DNA from: Saprospiraceae bacterium
GTDB lineage: Bacteria > Bacteroidota > Bacteroidia > Chitinophagales > Saprospiraceae
Direction of reading: 5' to 3'
DNA length: 64,000 nucleotides
NCBI GenBank assembly: GCA_019638455.1
Contig: JAHBTU010000006.1
Span: 109,269 to 173,268 of the forward strand
The notes beneath the pieces are model-generated. The model searched no databases, was not told the origin of the DNA, and worked only from the letters and a program-made list of their open reading frames with translations. The position numbers were made by a program, and so were the translations under genes. Below, in pieces: positions 45,768-53,702 of this stretch. How positions within the stretch are numbered: position 1 is the first letter of the stretch; each line of letters starts with the position of its first letter.

Positions 45768-46742
45768 ATGCACAAATTGCCAACACTCCTCTCTGCCCTC
45801 AACGATTTTGCCACCCGAAATCCCTTCCCCCCCACCCCCAAGGAACTGTACGAACCTTGCGACTATATGCTCTCTTTGGGTGGCAAACGGCTGCGCCCAG
45901 CCTTGCTGCTCATGGGCTACAATCTTTTCCGCGACGACGTGGAGCAGGCGCTTCCGGCGGCATGGGCCGTGGAACTGTTCCACAATTTCACCCTGATGCA
46001 CGACGACATCATGGACGCGGCCCCTCTGCGCCGCGGAAAACCCACCGTGCACACCCGATGGAACGCCAACACGGGTATCCTGAGTGGCGATGTGATGCTC
46101 ATTCAGGCTTATCGTTTTTTGGGAGCAACCGATAGCGCCGTCGCGACAACGCTCATCCATGAATTCAGCGTGATGGCCACCGAAGTGTGCGAGGGTCAGC
46201 AGATGGACATGAACTTCGAGACTCGCGAACAGGTAAGCGTGGAAGAGTATATCCGCATGATAGAGCTAAAAACCGCTGTGCTACTTGGCTATGCACTCAT
46301 GGCTGGCGCCGTGTGCGCTCGCGCGGAAAGACCCGCCCCCGAAAAACTCTACCAAGTAGGGCGCCTGGCTGGCATCGCTTTTCAAGTTCAGGACGACTTG
46401 CTCGACACTTATGGCGACCCCGCTAAATTTGGCAAACAAGTGGGCGGCGATATTTTGCAAAATAAAAAAACACTTTTGGTGCTAAAAACCCTCGAAGTGG
46501 CCTCCGAACCAGACCGCCGCGAACTCTTGCAATGGATGCAAGCAGGCGCTGAAAACCCCACCCAAAAAGTGGCAGCCGTGCGTGCCATTTTCGACCGCAA
46601 CAACATCCCTGCCCTCATCAAGGCCGCAAAAAAACAATACCAAGAAAAAGCCTTTGAATATCTTGATGACGTGAGCGTGCCCAATGAGCGGAAAACCGTG
46701 CTGCTCGACACATTGGCGGATTTATTGGAGCGCGAGTGGTAA
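45768..46742 (+). CDS. Polyprenyl synthetase family protein
   Basis: The 324-residue product is a trans-isoprenyl diphosphate synthase that condenses allylic diphosphates with isopentenyl diphosphate. The first aspartate-rich motif is D-D-I-M-D in F-T-L-M-H-D-D-I-M-D-A-A-P-L-R-R-G near residue 80, and the second is D-D-L-L-D in F-Q-V-Q-D-D-L-L-D-T-Y-G near 210. G-G-K-R-L-R-P lies near residue 37. Residues before the first motif (H-N-F-T-L-M) suggest a medium-chain product, but product length cannot be fixed from sequence. It is divergent from the MFS gene; the lipase gene follows 84 bp downstream. Confidence 0.94.
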   Translation: MHKLPTLLSALNDFATRNPFPPTPKELYEPCDYMLSLGGKRLRPALLLMGYNLFRDDVEQALPAAWAVELFHNFTLMHDDIMDAAPLRRGKPTVHTRWNANTGILSGDVMLIQAYRFLGATDSAVATTLIHEFSVMATEVCEGQQMDMNFETREQVSVEEYIRMIELKTAVLLGYALMAGAVCARAERPAPEKLYQVGRLAGIAFQVQDDLLDTYGDPAKFGKQVGGDILQNKKTLLVLKTLEVASEPDRRELLQWMQAGAENPTQKVAAVRAIFDRNNIPALIKAAKKQYQEKAFEYLDDVSVPNERKTVLLDTLADLLEREW

Positions 46743-46826
46743 CAGGTGCCGTATTTGAAAAAGTATGCGCCTCCCGCCAATGTGTTTATTTTTGCCGCAC
46801 ACATTTCAAATCAAAACGAATTGACC

Positions 46827-48149
46827 ATGCGGCTACTCCCTCTCTTGCTCTTCGGCGCACTCGCTTGCAAACAAGCGGACTCCCTGCCCATCCAACCCAA
46901 AGACGACACCCCTTTGACGACAGCCCCCGGCGTGCAATGCGACACCTGCAAATATCCCGTTGTGATGGTGCATGGCTTTCTGGCTTCCGGCGACACTTGG
47001 GCAAAGTTCCACCAGTTGTTCACTTCCAATGGCTACAAGCCCGACCAATTGTACGCATTCGATTGGAACAGCTTGAACCAATTCGGCGCCGCTGGCACGG
47101 TGCAACAATTGGACGCTTTCATTGACAAAATTCGAGCAAAAACCAACGCGCCCAAAGTGCGCCTCATGGGGCACTCCGCCGGCGGAGGCATCAGCTACAC
47201 CTACCTTTCCGATGCTGCCCGCGCCGCCAAAGTGGATGGCTATGTGCACATTGGCTCCGCCGTGCAAAGCGGCCCCGCAGGGCCGGGCGGTTCCGTGCCG
47301 ACGCTCAACCTCTGGTCGAGCGCCGACGCAGTGGTGCAAGGCGGCGACATCGCCGGAGCCACCAACGTGCAATTGACCAACAAAGACCACTACGAGGTGG
47401 CCACCAGTAAAGAATCGTTCGCGGCCGTTTGGCAATTTTTCCACACCCAGCCGCCCGCCACATTGGACATCGTGCCAGAACCAGTTGTCTGCATCGGCGG
47501 CAAAGTCCTTTATTTTGGAGAAAACACGCCGCTCCTGAACGCCAAGGTCGAAATCTACAAAGTCAATCCCGCCACAGGCGAACGCCTCACCACCGACCCG
47601 TGGGAAACATGGCTCAGCGACTCGCTTGGCTTCTGGGGGCCGACCAACGTGGAACCCAACACGAACTACGAGTTCGTCACCACGCCACCAGCACCCGGTC
47701 AACGCAGGATTCACTATTTCCGCGAAGGGTTCGTACACCTCAACACGCTGGTCTATCTGCGCACCATCCCGCCACCCACTTCTTTGGCAGGCGTGCTGTT
47801 GTCCTCGTTGCCAAGCAACGAGGGGCAAACGGTGATGAACGTGTTCTCTGCCAGCCAAGCCATCATACACGGACGCGACGAACTTGTGGTGTCAGGCTCA
47901 ATATTGTCCACCCCGCAATATGCCTCACCCGACAAAACGGCCATCGCCTATTTCCTCTACGACGACGGCGACAACCAAACCGAACTGACACCCGTCGGAC
48001 TGTTCGGCACATTCCCCTTCCTCAATGGCGTGGATATGTATTTCCCCACCGCGACACCCAGCACCATCCCCGTTGTTTTTAACAATAGGCAATTGAATGT
48101 CCGCAACGTCAAATCCTCGCAGGGAATCGTGGTGAGCGTGTTTGACTAA
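46827..48149 (+). CDS. Lipase-like alpha/beta hydrolase lipoprotein
   Basis: The start at 46,827 opens with a lipoprotein signal (lipobox A-L-A-C near residue 14), giving 440 residues. Residues ~45-210 are an alpha/beta hydrolase with the oxyanion segment V-M-V-H-G-F, the nucleophile elbow G-H-S-A-G-G (Ser near 117) and probable acid and histidine in S-S-A-D-A-V and K-D-H-Y-E-V. The C-terminal ~230 residues form a beta-rich region (including a P-L-L-N-A-K-V-E-I-Y-K carboxypeptidase-D-like strand set), similar in layout to archaeal and Bacteroidota lipases with a C-terminal barrel. It probably cleaves esters of lipids or polyesters outside the cytoplasm. Substrate unknown. Confidence 0.85.
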   Translation: MRLLPLLLFGALACKQADSLPIQPKDDTPLTTAPGVQCDTCKYPVVMVHGFLASGDTWAKFHQLFTSNGYKPDQLYAFDWNSLNQFGAAGTVQQLDAFIDKIRAKTNAPKVRLMGHSAGGGISYTYLSDAARAAKVDGYVHIGSAVQSGPAGPGGSVPTLNLWSSADAVVQGGDIAGATNVQLTNKDHYEVATSKESFAAVWQFFHTQPPATLDIVPEPVVCIGGKVLYFGENTPLLNAKVEIYKVNPATGERLTTDPWETWLSDSLGFWGPTNVEPNTNYEFVTTPPAPGQRRIHYFREGFVHLNTLVYLRTIPPPTSLAGVLLSSLPSNEGQTVMNVFSASQAIIHGRDELVVSGSILSTPQYASPDKTAIAYFLYDDGDNQTELTPVGLFGTFPFLNGVDMYFPTATPSTIPVVFNNRQLNVRNVKSSQGIVVSVFD

Positions 48150-48176
48150 AAATGTTCCTCTTATAAACAGACAGTC

Positions 48177-48243
48177 TTTTTTTGACAGGATTGACAGGGT
48201 TTTGAAAAAACAAAAACAATCCTGATAATCCTGTCAAAAAAAC
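48177..48243. repeat. Inverted repeat of the TTGACAGGATT type
   Basis: TTTTTTTGACAGGATT at 48,177 pairs with the inverted AATCCTGTCAAAAAAA ending at 48,243, and the inner GACAGG with CCTGAT, about 22 bp with three mismatches. The T-run is on the 5' side of the stem on both strands, so it is not an intrinsic terminator. The core word is shared with 697-771. Confidence 0.65.
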
Positions 48244-48309
48244 AATTCTCATTGAGCCTGTCGGCCATTTGGCAAATGAACCAAAACCTGACTTCATCCG
48301 AGCTCTGAC

Positions 48310-49755
48310 ATGAAAAAAATGAAACCCACCCTCGCGCTTTTTGCCCTGCTGCTGCTCCTCGCCCAAGCCAATGGCCAACCTTGGCAACGCGGCTACCTCA
48401 AACCCTCCCCCGACGGCCACCACTTGCAGCACAAAGACGGCACCCCCTTCTTCTGGCTGGCCGACACAGGCTGGGAACTCTTTCACCGACTCACGCTCGA
48501 AGATGCCGCCAAATACTTTGACAACCGCGCAAAGCTGGGCTTCAACGTCATACAAGCTGTGGCGATCGCCGAGTTCGACGGGCTGCGCGCCCCCAACGCC
48601 TATGGTCACATACCCTTCGTCGACATGGATTCAGACCAACCCAACGAGGCATATTGGCGAACTGTGGATACCATGATTGACATGGCCGCCCAACGCGGCC
48701 TCTATGTGGCGCTGTTGCCCACTTGGGGCGACAAAGTGACCCAACTGTGGGGTGTCGGGCCGCAGATATTCGATGTCAACGAAGGCGACCGCGCCTACCG
48801 CTACGGGCTTTGGATAGGCCTCCGCTACGGTCAGCGGCCCAATGTGCTGTGGATGTTGGGGGGCGACCGCCCTGCGGTGCACAACGGGGAAAGAGAGGGC
48901 ATCAAGTTCAGCACCGACTACCGCCCCGTGTGGCGCTCTATGGCCCGCGGCATCTTGGAAAACAACCCCTTGGCCTTCATCACCTATCACACATCAGGCG
49001 GCGAGTTTTCGACCTCACAGTTCATCCACCAAGAAAACTGGCTGAAAATGAACACCATGCAGTCGGGCCACGGCAGCGGCCACGACGTGCCAGTATGGGA
49101 ATGGATTGCCCGCGACTACCATCTGCAACCAACCAAACCCACCCTCGATGCCGAACCCAATTACGAAGACCACCCTGTGAGCCCCTGGCCCAAATGGGAC
49201 CCAGCCAACGGCTATTACAGCGACTACGATGTGCGCAAACAGACATATCGGTCGGTATTTGCCGGCGGCTGCGGGGTAACATACGGCCACCATGCCGTGT
49301 GGCAATTCCACTCGCCACGCCACGAGGCCGTCAATCACGCTGACCGTTACTGGACGAAAGCCTTAGAGCGCCCCGGTGCGGAACAGGTCGGCCATCTGCG
49401 GCAGCTGATAGAGTCGCGGCCCATGCTCCAGCGCGTGCCTGACGCATCGCTCGTTGCTGCCGGGCAGGGCGAAAAAGGCGAGCACATCGTTGCCTGTCGC
49501 GCCGCCGATGGCCGCTATGCCATGATATATCTGCCTGTCGGCAAAACAATCGTCGTGAACACCCTGCCGCTCAAAGCCAGCACTTTGGCCGCTTGGTGGT
49601 ACGACCCTCGCACAGGCAAAGCCAAAAAAATCGGGGAACTTCCGAAAAAAGCCGAGATGGGATTCACGCCGCCCAAAACAGGCCCCGAACAAGACTGGGT
49701 GCTGGTGCTCGACGATGCCTCAGCAGGCTATGCCCCGCCCGGCAAAACAAAGTAA
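48310..49755 (+). CDS. GH140-like (DUF4038) glycoside hydrolase
   Basis: The 481-residue product has a signal peptide (M-K-K-M-K-P-T-L-A-L-F-A-L-L-L-L-L-A-Q-A-N-G-Q) and matches the apiosidase-like DUF4038 family: H-L-Q-H-K-D-G-T-P-F-F-W-L-A-D-T-G-W-E-L near residues 37-57, V-L-W-M-L-G-G-D-R-P near 180, and K-P-T-L-D-A-E-P-N-Y-E near 280, where the aspartate and glutamate are the likely catalytic pair. GH140 enzymes release apiose from pectin side chains; other members act on different plant or algal sugars, so the substrate is inferred only to family level. A C-terminal ~90-residue domain (putative collagen-binding type, Y-A-M-I-Y-L-P-V-G) closes it. It would act in the periplasm or outside. 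Confidence 0.88.
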   Translation: MKKMKPTLALFALLLLLAQANGQPWQRGYLKPSPDGHHLQHKDGTPFFWLADTGWELFHRLTLEDAAKYFDNRAKLGFNVIQAVAIAEFDGLRAPNAYGHIPFVDMDSDQPNEAYWRTVDTMIDMAAQRGLYVALLPTWGDKVTQLWGVGPQIFDVNEGDRAYRYGLWIGLRYGQRPNVLWMLGGDRPAVHNGEREGIKFSTDYRPVWRSMARGILENNPLAFITYHTSGGEFSTSQFIHQENWLKMNTMQSGHGSGHDVPVWEWIARDYHLQPTKPTLDAEPNYEDHPVSPWPKWDPANGYYSDYDVRKQTYRSVFAGGCGVTYGHHAVWQFHSPRHEAVNHADRYWTKALERPGAEQVGHLRQLIESRPMLQRVPDASLVAAGQGEKGEHIVACRAADGRYAMIYLPVGKTIVVNTLPLKASTLAAWWYDPRTGKAKKIGELPKKAEMGFTPPKTGPEQDWVLVLDDASAGYAPPGKTK

Positions 49756-49939
49756 GGCACGACGAACCCGATTTGCCCGTTCTGGCATTTTTGATTTAAC
49801 CCGTTGGCTTTCAAACTTTTGAAACGCCGTTTTCGTTGCATTTCTCTGTTTTTTTCATAAAAACGGGCAACGCGGGCAGCGCCACGGAGGGTCTATGCGT
49901 TCTGAGAACGTACTACACACAAACCTGACTACATCAACC

Positions 49940-50026
49940 ATGACAGCCACCCTTTCCTACACCCTCGTACTGGCCGCTATCTATGTCGCCCGAAAATTGT
50001 GGGCATTGAAGCCGCACCACGCCTAA
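49940..50026 (+). CDS. Possible 28-residue hydrophobic peptide
   Basis: An ATG at 49,940 opens M-T-A-T-L-S-Y-T-L-V-L-A-A-I-Y-V-A-R-K-L-W-A-L-K-P-H-H-A, one short membrane-like helix followed by a basic tail. It could be a small membrane peptide, but there is no comparison to support it and it may be chance. Confidence 0.2.
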   Translation: MTATLSYTLVLAAIYVARKLWALKPHHA

Positions 50027-50045
50027 CCACTTCCACCACAGAAAA

Positions 50046-50084
50046 AACATGAGTCATCGCCGAACAGTCGGGATGACTCATGTT
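50046..50084. mobile_element. Miniature derivative of the palindromic element
   Basis: AACATGAGTCATC (50,046-50,058) pairs perfectly over 13 bp with GATGACTCATGTT (50,072-50,084), and inside CCGA/TCGG closes an ACAG loop. The arm matches the end sequence of the 147-bp elements, so this looks like two element ends joined without the middle. Confidence 0.6.
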
Positions 50085-50154
50085 CTTTTGGAAAAAACGT
50101 GAGTTCGGAGATTAGTTCTTTAAAAATCAATTGCGTAGAGAGCGAACGCCCTAA

Positions 50155-50302
50155 ACATAAGTCATCCCGAGTTTTGAAAAACAGATTTTGGCTCACTATT
50201 TTGCTAAAAACCAAGTCTTCTAACTGCCCCAGCAGGGCTGAATATGAAGGAGGTTTTTGCCCACATTCCGCCCCGCTGGGCAAAAATTCGGGATGGCTCA
50301 TG
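50155..50302. mobile_element. Palindromic MITE-like element, copy 2
   Basis: Reverse-orientation copy of the element at 44,138-44,284, about 90% identical over 147 bp by eye. Ends are ACATAAGTCATCCCGAG (left) and, inverted from the right, ACATGAGCCATCCCGAATTT. Inner arms GCCCCAGCAGGGC and GCCCCGCTGGGC are kept, with compensating and non-compensating differences. Confidence 0.7.
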
Positions 50303-50547
50303 TTTCGCGGAGCTATCACCCAATATAGCCAACGCAAATCAGCCCCGTCCGCTTCACTTGGCTGGGCAGGCCCCTAAGCACAGGGTCTGACAAGGTGATT
50401 TTGAACGAGCGGCGCTCGCAATCCTCTGAAAATCATACAAATCAATCAAGGAGATCCCTGCCTTGCCAACCGGCAGGTTCAAATCCTCTTTAATCTGGGT
50501 ATAACTTGCGGAACAATTGCTGTGAAATGAGCGAGTGACGCACCAAC

Positions 50548-51006
50548 TCAGATACTGATTGGCTTTGCTAACCCCGAACTCACGTTTGAAAAAGAAAGCA
50601 ATAGATATGCCTCGTGGTACTTAGCCACCCTTTCCAAGTCCTTCTCGGTAAGTGGCCGTTTCAAACGGGTCAGGTTCATATTGTCTCGCAGGTCCGACAA
50701 TTTAACCTTTCGGGCATCCTCGTTTTGCATCAATCGTTGCAAGTATGTTTCATAGCCTTCGCCCTCGACCTTTGTCATTGCTTGGACAGCGAGGCAAACA
50801 CGAGCGACAAAATGCTCCGTCAACCGCTCAAAATTCCACTCAGGACAGTCTTCCAACAAATCATGCAAAAGCGCAATCGTGAAAAGCGTTTCGTCCTCCC
50901 GAAAAGGCGCGGCCACTCTTTGCAAATGGAAAATATATGGCTCGCCCGCCTTGTCAAATTTGCCAGCGAAAGCCTGAAAAATGATTTCGTATGCTATTTC
51001 TACCAT
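50548..51006 (-). CDS. Stand-alone HD-domain hydrolase (SpoT/Mesh1-like)
   Basis: The 152-residue product is a single HD domain. It shows Y-I-F-H-L-Q-R-V-A near residue 25, the H-D pair in L-L-H-D-L-L-E-D near 48, and K-L-S-D-L-R-D-N-M near 103, the arrangement of metal-binding and nucleotide-contact residues in RelA/SpoT-type hydrolases. It lacks synthetase, TGS and ACT domains. It could degrade (p)ppGpp or another nucleotide as a small alarmone hydrolase; an unrelated phosphohydrolase activity is possible. It is a lone gene, with repeats downstream. The last ~12 residues after the final helix look unstructured. Confidence 0.8.
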   Translation of the reverse strand: MVEIAYEIIFQAFAGKFDKAGEPYIFHLQRVAAPFREDETLFTIALLHDLLEDCPEWNFERLTEHFVARVCLAVQAMTKVEGEGYETYLQRLMQNEDARKVKLSDLRDNMNLTRLKRPLTEKDLERVAKYHEAYLLLSFSNVSSGLAKPISI

Positions 51007-51211
51007 GATTTTGAAAATTGTGTCCGCCGCACACTACTGAACATTATTTTTGTGCTGCAAAGACACAAAATGCGGCAAATAAATGAGTGTTCTGCTTTGT
51101 GGCTTCGTGGCAAATTTGAAAATGACCAGTAGTGTGGCCCACCCGTTTTCATGGCAAACTGGCAAATCCTGACGAATCATGGTGTAAAAAGTCGCTTCAC
51201 GGGCACCGCTC

Positions 51212-53635
51212 CTACAGCCTAACCATCAACAACTCCGCCATTCGCCCGAAGGCGCTTTTCCATGCGTCGTTGACAAACACCCATGTGCCTTTGCGGAAGC
51301 CCTTGGTGAGCAGATAGAAGACATTTTGGCTTCTCCAAACAAAGGGTTTCAGGTTCATCTCATGCACGATATGGAGCACATCGGCCAACCACTCGACGCG
51401 CTGGGCGGAGGATTCGTCCATCTCGATTTTTATTATCTCCCGATAGATGCGCTCACTGACCGCATGGCGCACGGCTTCCTCGTCGGTCAGCTTGATGTTC
51501 CAGCGTTTCAAATCCTCGGCAGTGCGCCGCAGAGTGCGGGTGTCTTTGATATCGCCATTTTGGAAAAAGTGCAGCAAATCACTGTTGAGCACATAAGCGG
51601 CGATATTGCGCCAAGCGTCGGGCACTGGCAGCCCGTTTTCCTCGAGGCCGGCCATCAGTTGGTAGCTGTCGTTGAAAACATCGCGGAACGAGGACTCTGC
51701 CACCGCGAGGCTGGCATCGGTGATGTCGCGGATAATTTTGATTTTTTCGTCGGCGAACAGGCTGGATAAGGTGAATTTTACCGGGCCGAAATACTCTTGC
51801 AAGATGCCGATGACTTCTCCCAATTGCGCGGCGCGAAAGGCTTTGCTCGCGCGTTCCCACATGGCGTCGAAGGTAGCTCGATTCATCGTGCTCGACAAGT
51901 TGCCGATGATGTGCTGCTGTCCCAAATACACCACCGCGTAACACGCTGACTTTTCGGCATGGCTCAGCCGCGAACGAATGTTGAGCCGTCCGGCGGCAAA
52001 CTGCGGGGTGCCCGCTTCTATTTTTTCAAAAAAATCAACCGTGGCGGTGTAGTTGAACAGGTCAAGCCCGTGCGGGTCGGCTTCAAACAAGGAGGCTACC
52101 GCAAAGTGCATGGCCACCCGTTCCAGCGTGACCCGTGTGGGCACCACGTTTTGAACGAAGCTAACCGAGCCGTTGGTCAGCACGTTGCTCGGCGCTTCGG
52201 CGAGGCGGCGGGTGAATTCGCCGTGCAACTCCACGTTCGACACGTCTTTGGCGTAGTCCATTGCGCGGAGGGCATATTGCAAAATCTGGTTGGTTTCGAT
52301 GCCCGAAATTTCGTCGAAAAACCACCCGCAGCTGGTGTACATCAACACCGCGTGGCGTTGCAGCTCGAGCAGGCGCAGCACTGCCACCTCCTCCAATGGG
52401 CTGAGCGTGCGCCGGGCGTGTTTGTTGAAAAAAGCAGCTATTCGCTCGTCGCTTCGTTCGAGCATGACATCTATGTAGTCGTTGCGGGCTGCCCAGGGGT
52501 CACGCAAGAAACGGCTGGCTTCGCGCTCGTAGAGGGGGGCTAGTTGGTCGCGCAGCCAGTTGAGGGTGTCGCGCAGAGGCTTGCGCCAACGTTGATGCCA
52601 ACCGGGGTTCCCGCCTGTGTTGCAGCCACAATCGCTCCGCCAGCGTTCCACGCCATGCACGCAGCTCCAAGAGGAATTTTCGTGGATTTGCACCTCCCAT
52701 GTGGGTGGGAAGAGCTCCAGAAATTGAGCATAGTTGGTCAGTTTGGCCAAGCTGTTGTCTTCGATGTAGTTCAGGCAGTCGGCCAAGGCCATTTCGCCGT
52801 GGCGATGGTGGTGGCCATAGGTTTCGCCGTCGGTGGCAATATGGGCCAATTGTGGTTCGCCATCATCGTCGAAGAGGTTGGTCAGGCGGTTCGCAAAATT
52901 TTTCCCACTGCCCAGCAATCCGTTGAACGCCACTTCTTGCGCCACGCCTCCGTGATAAAAATACAAAGCTATGCGTCGTCCGCTGGGCAATTGGCACCAG
53001 TATGGGTGGCGCGTGTCAATCGTTTCTGCATTGACGGTTCGCCATTCTGTGGCAGTGTCTCCCCCGGCTATTTCCCGGACAGCTTTCGCCTGGCGCGGGG
53101 CAAGTATGGTGAACTGGATGCCGTGCGATGCCAACACTTCGAGGGTTTCGGTGTCCACCGCCGTCTCGGCGAGCCAGATGCCCTCCGGGTAGCGCCCGAA
53201 CCGATGCTCGAAATCACGGATGCCCCACCATACTTGCGTCACTTTGTCGCGATAGTTGCACAGCGGCATGATAAGGTGGCTGTGCACTTGCGCCAACGCG
53301 GAGCCGTGGCCGCCAAAGCGCGAGGCGCTGCGTTGGTCGGCGATTTGCAGCAGGCGATATGCCTCGGGGTCGTTGGTTTCGAGCCATGAGAGCAGCGTGG
53401 GGCCAAAATTCCAGGAAATGCGATTGTAGTTGTTCCTGATTTTCACAATCCAGCCTTGTTCGTCGAGGATGCGGGCCGCGGCGTTGGGCGCGTAGCACTC
53501 AAAATTGATGCGGTCGTTCCAGTCGTGGAAAGGATGCGCCGATTCTTGCTGCTCCACCGTTTCGAGCCATGCGTTTTCGCGTGGGGGTTGGTAGAAATGG
53601 CCGTGAATACAGACGTATTTATTTGCACGAGACAT
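51212..53635 (-). CDS. GH57-type glycoside hydrolase with DUF3536 region
   Basis: The start at 53,635 (M-S-R-A-N-K-Y-V-C-I-H-G-H-F-Y-Q-P-P-R-E-N) gives 807 residues; a frame open to 53,776 overlaps the phosphorylase stop region and is less likely. The N-terminal ~330 residues are the GH57-like barrel (H-G-H-F-Y-Q-P-P; W-L-A-E-T-A-V; H-I-A-T-D-G-E-T-Y-G-H-H), where the nucleophile glutamate and acid aspartate of the family are expected, and the rest is the helical DUF3536 region. It probably acts on alpha-glucan in the cytoplasm, as no signal peptide is seen. It is 67 bp downstream of the glucan phosphorylase gene, so the two probably form a glycogen-metabolism operon. Confidence 0.9.
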   Translation of the reverse strand: MSRANKYVCIHGHFYQPPRENAWLETVEQQESAHPFHDWNDRINFECYAPNAAARILDEQGWIVKIRNNYNRISWNFGPTLLSWLETNDPEAYRLLQIADQRSASRFGGHGSALAQVHSHLIMPLCNYRDKVTQVWWGIRDFEHRFGRYPEGIWLAETAVDTETLEVLASHGIQFTILAPRQAKAVREIAGGDTATEWRTVNAETIDTRHPYWCQLPSGRRIALYFYHGGVAQEVAFNGLLGSGKNFANRLTNLFDDDGEPQLAHIATDGETYGHHHRHGEMALADCLNYIEDNSLAKLTNYAQFLELFPPTWEVQIHENSSWSCVHGVERWRSDCGCNTGGNPGWHQRWRKPLRDTLNWLRDQLAPLYEREASRFLRDPWAARNDYIDVMLERSDERIAAFFNKHARRTLSPLEEVAVLRLLELQRHAVLMYTSCGWFFDEISGIETNQILQYALRAMDYAKDVSNVELHGEFTRRLAEAPSNVLTNGSVSFVQNVVPTRVTLERVAMHFAVASLFEADPHGLDLFNYTATVDFFEKIEAGTPQFAAGRLNIRSRLSHAEKSACYAVVYLGQQHIIGNLSSTMNRATFDAMWERASKAFRAAQLGEVIGILQEYFGPVKFTLSSLFADEKIKIIRDITDASLAVAESSFRDVFNDSYQLMAGLEENGLPVPDAWRNIAAYVLNSDLLHFFQNGDIKDTRTLRRTAEDLKRWNIKLTDEEAVRHAVSERIYREIIKIEMDESSAQRVEWLADVLHIVHEMNLKPFVWRSQNVFYLLTKGFRKGTWVFVNDAWKSAFGRMAELLMVRL

Positions 53636-53702
53636 AAGGCAGATGTTGGATACCGTGGCTGGCTTTTGGGTGAATGAGGGCTGATGTGTGTGGCAGGATT
53701 GC

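Larger units (their letters stand above)
49756..50547. other. Gene-poor gap with repeat elements
   Basis: This 792-base stretch has no substantial gene. It holds a tiny frame (49,940-50,026), the miniature hairpin (50,046-50,084), copy 2 of the palindromic element (50,155-50,302) and a 5-bp hairpin CGAGC-GGC-GCTCG (50,405-50,417). A proline/cysteine-poor frame on the minus strand at 50,023-50,337 is only a reading of the repeats. Confidence 0.6.

Noticed and set aside
50023..50337. A 104-codon minus-strand open frame
   Set aside because: It reads through the palindromic element and the miniature hairpin, and the same peptide pattern appears in frame at 44,140 only because the DNA repeat is shared. 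It is not a gene.
50440..50490. A tRNA-like T-arm sequence (GGTTCAAATCC)
   Set aside because: Only 3 bp pair around the loop and no acceptor or anticodon arm can be found upstream.
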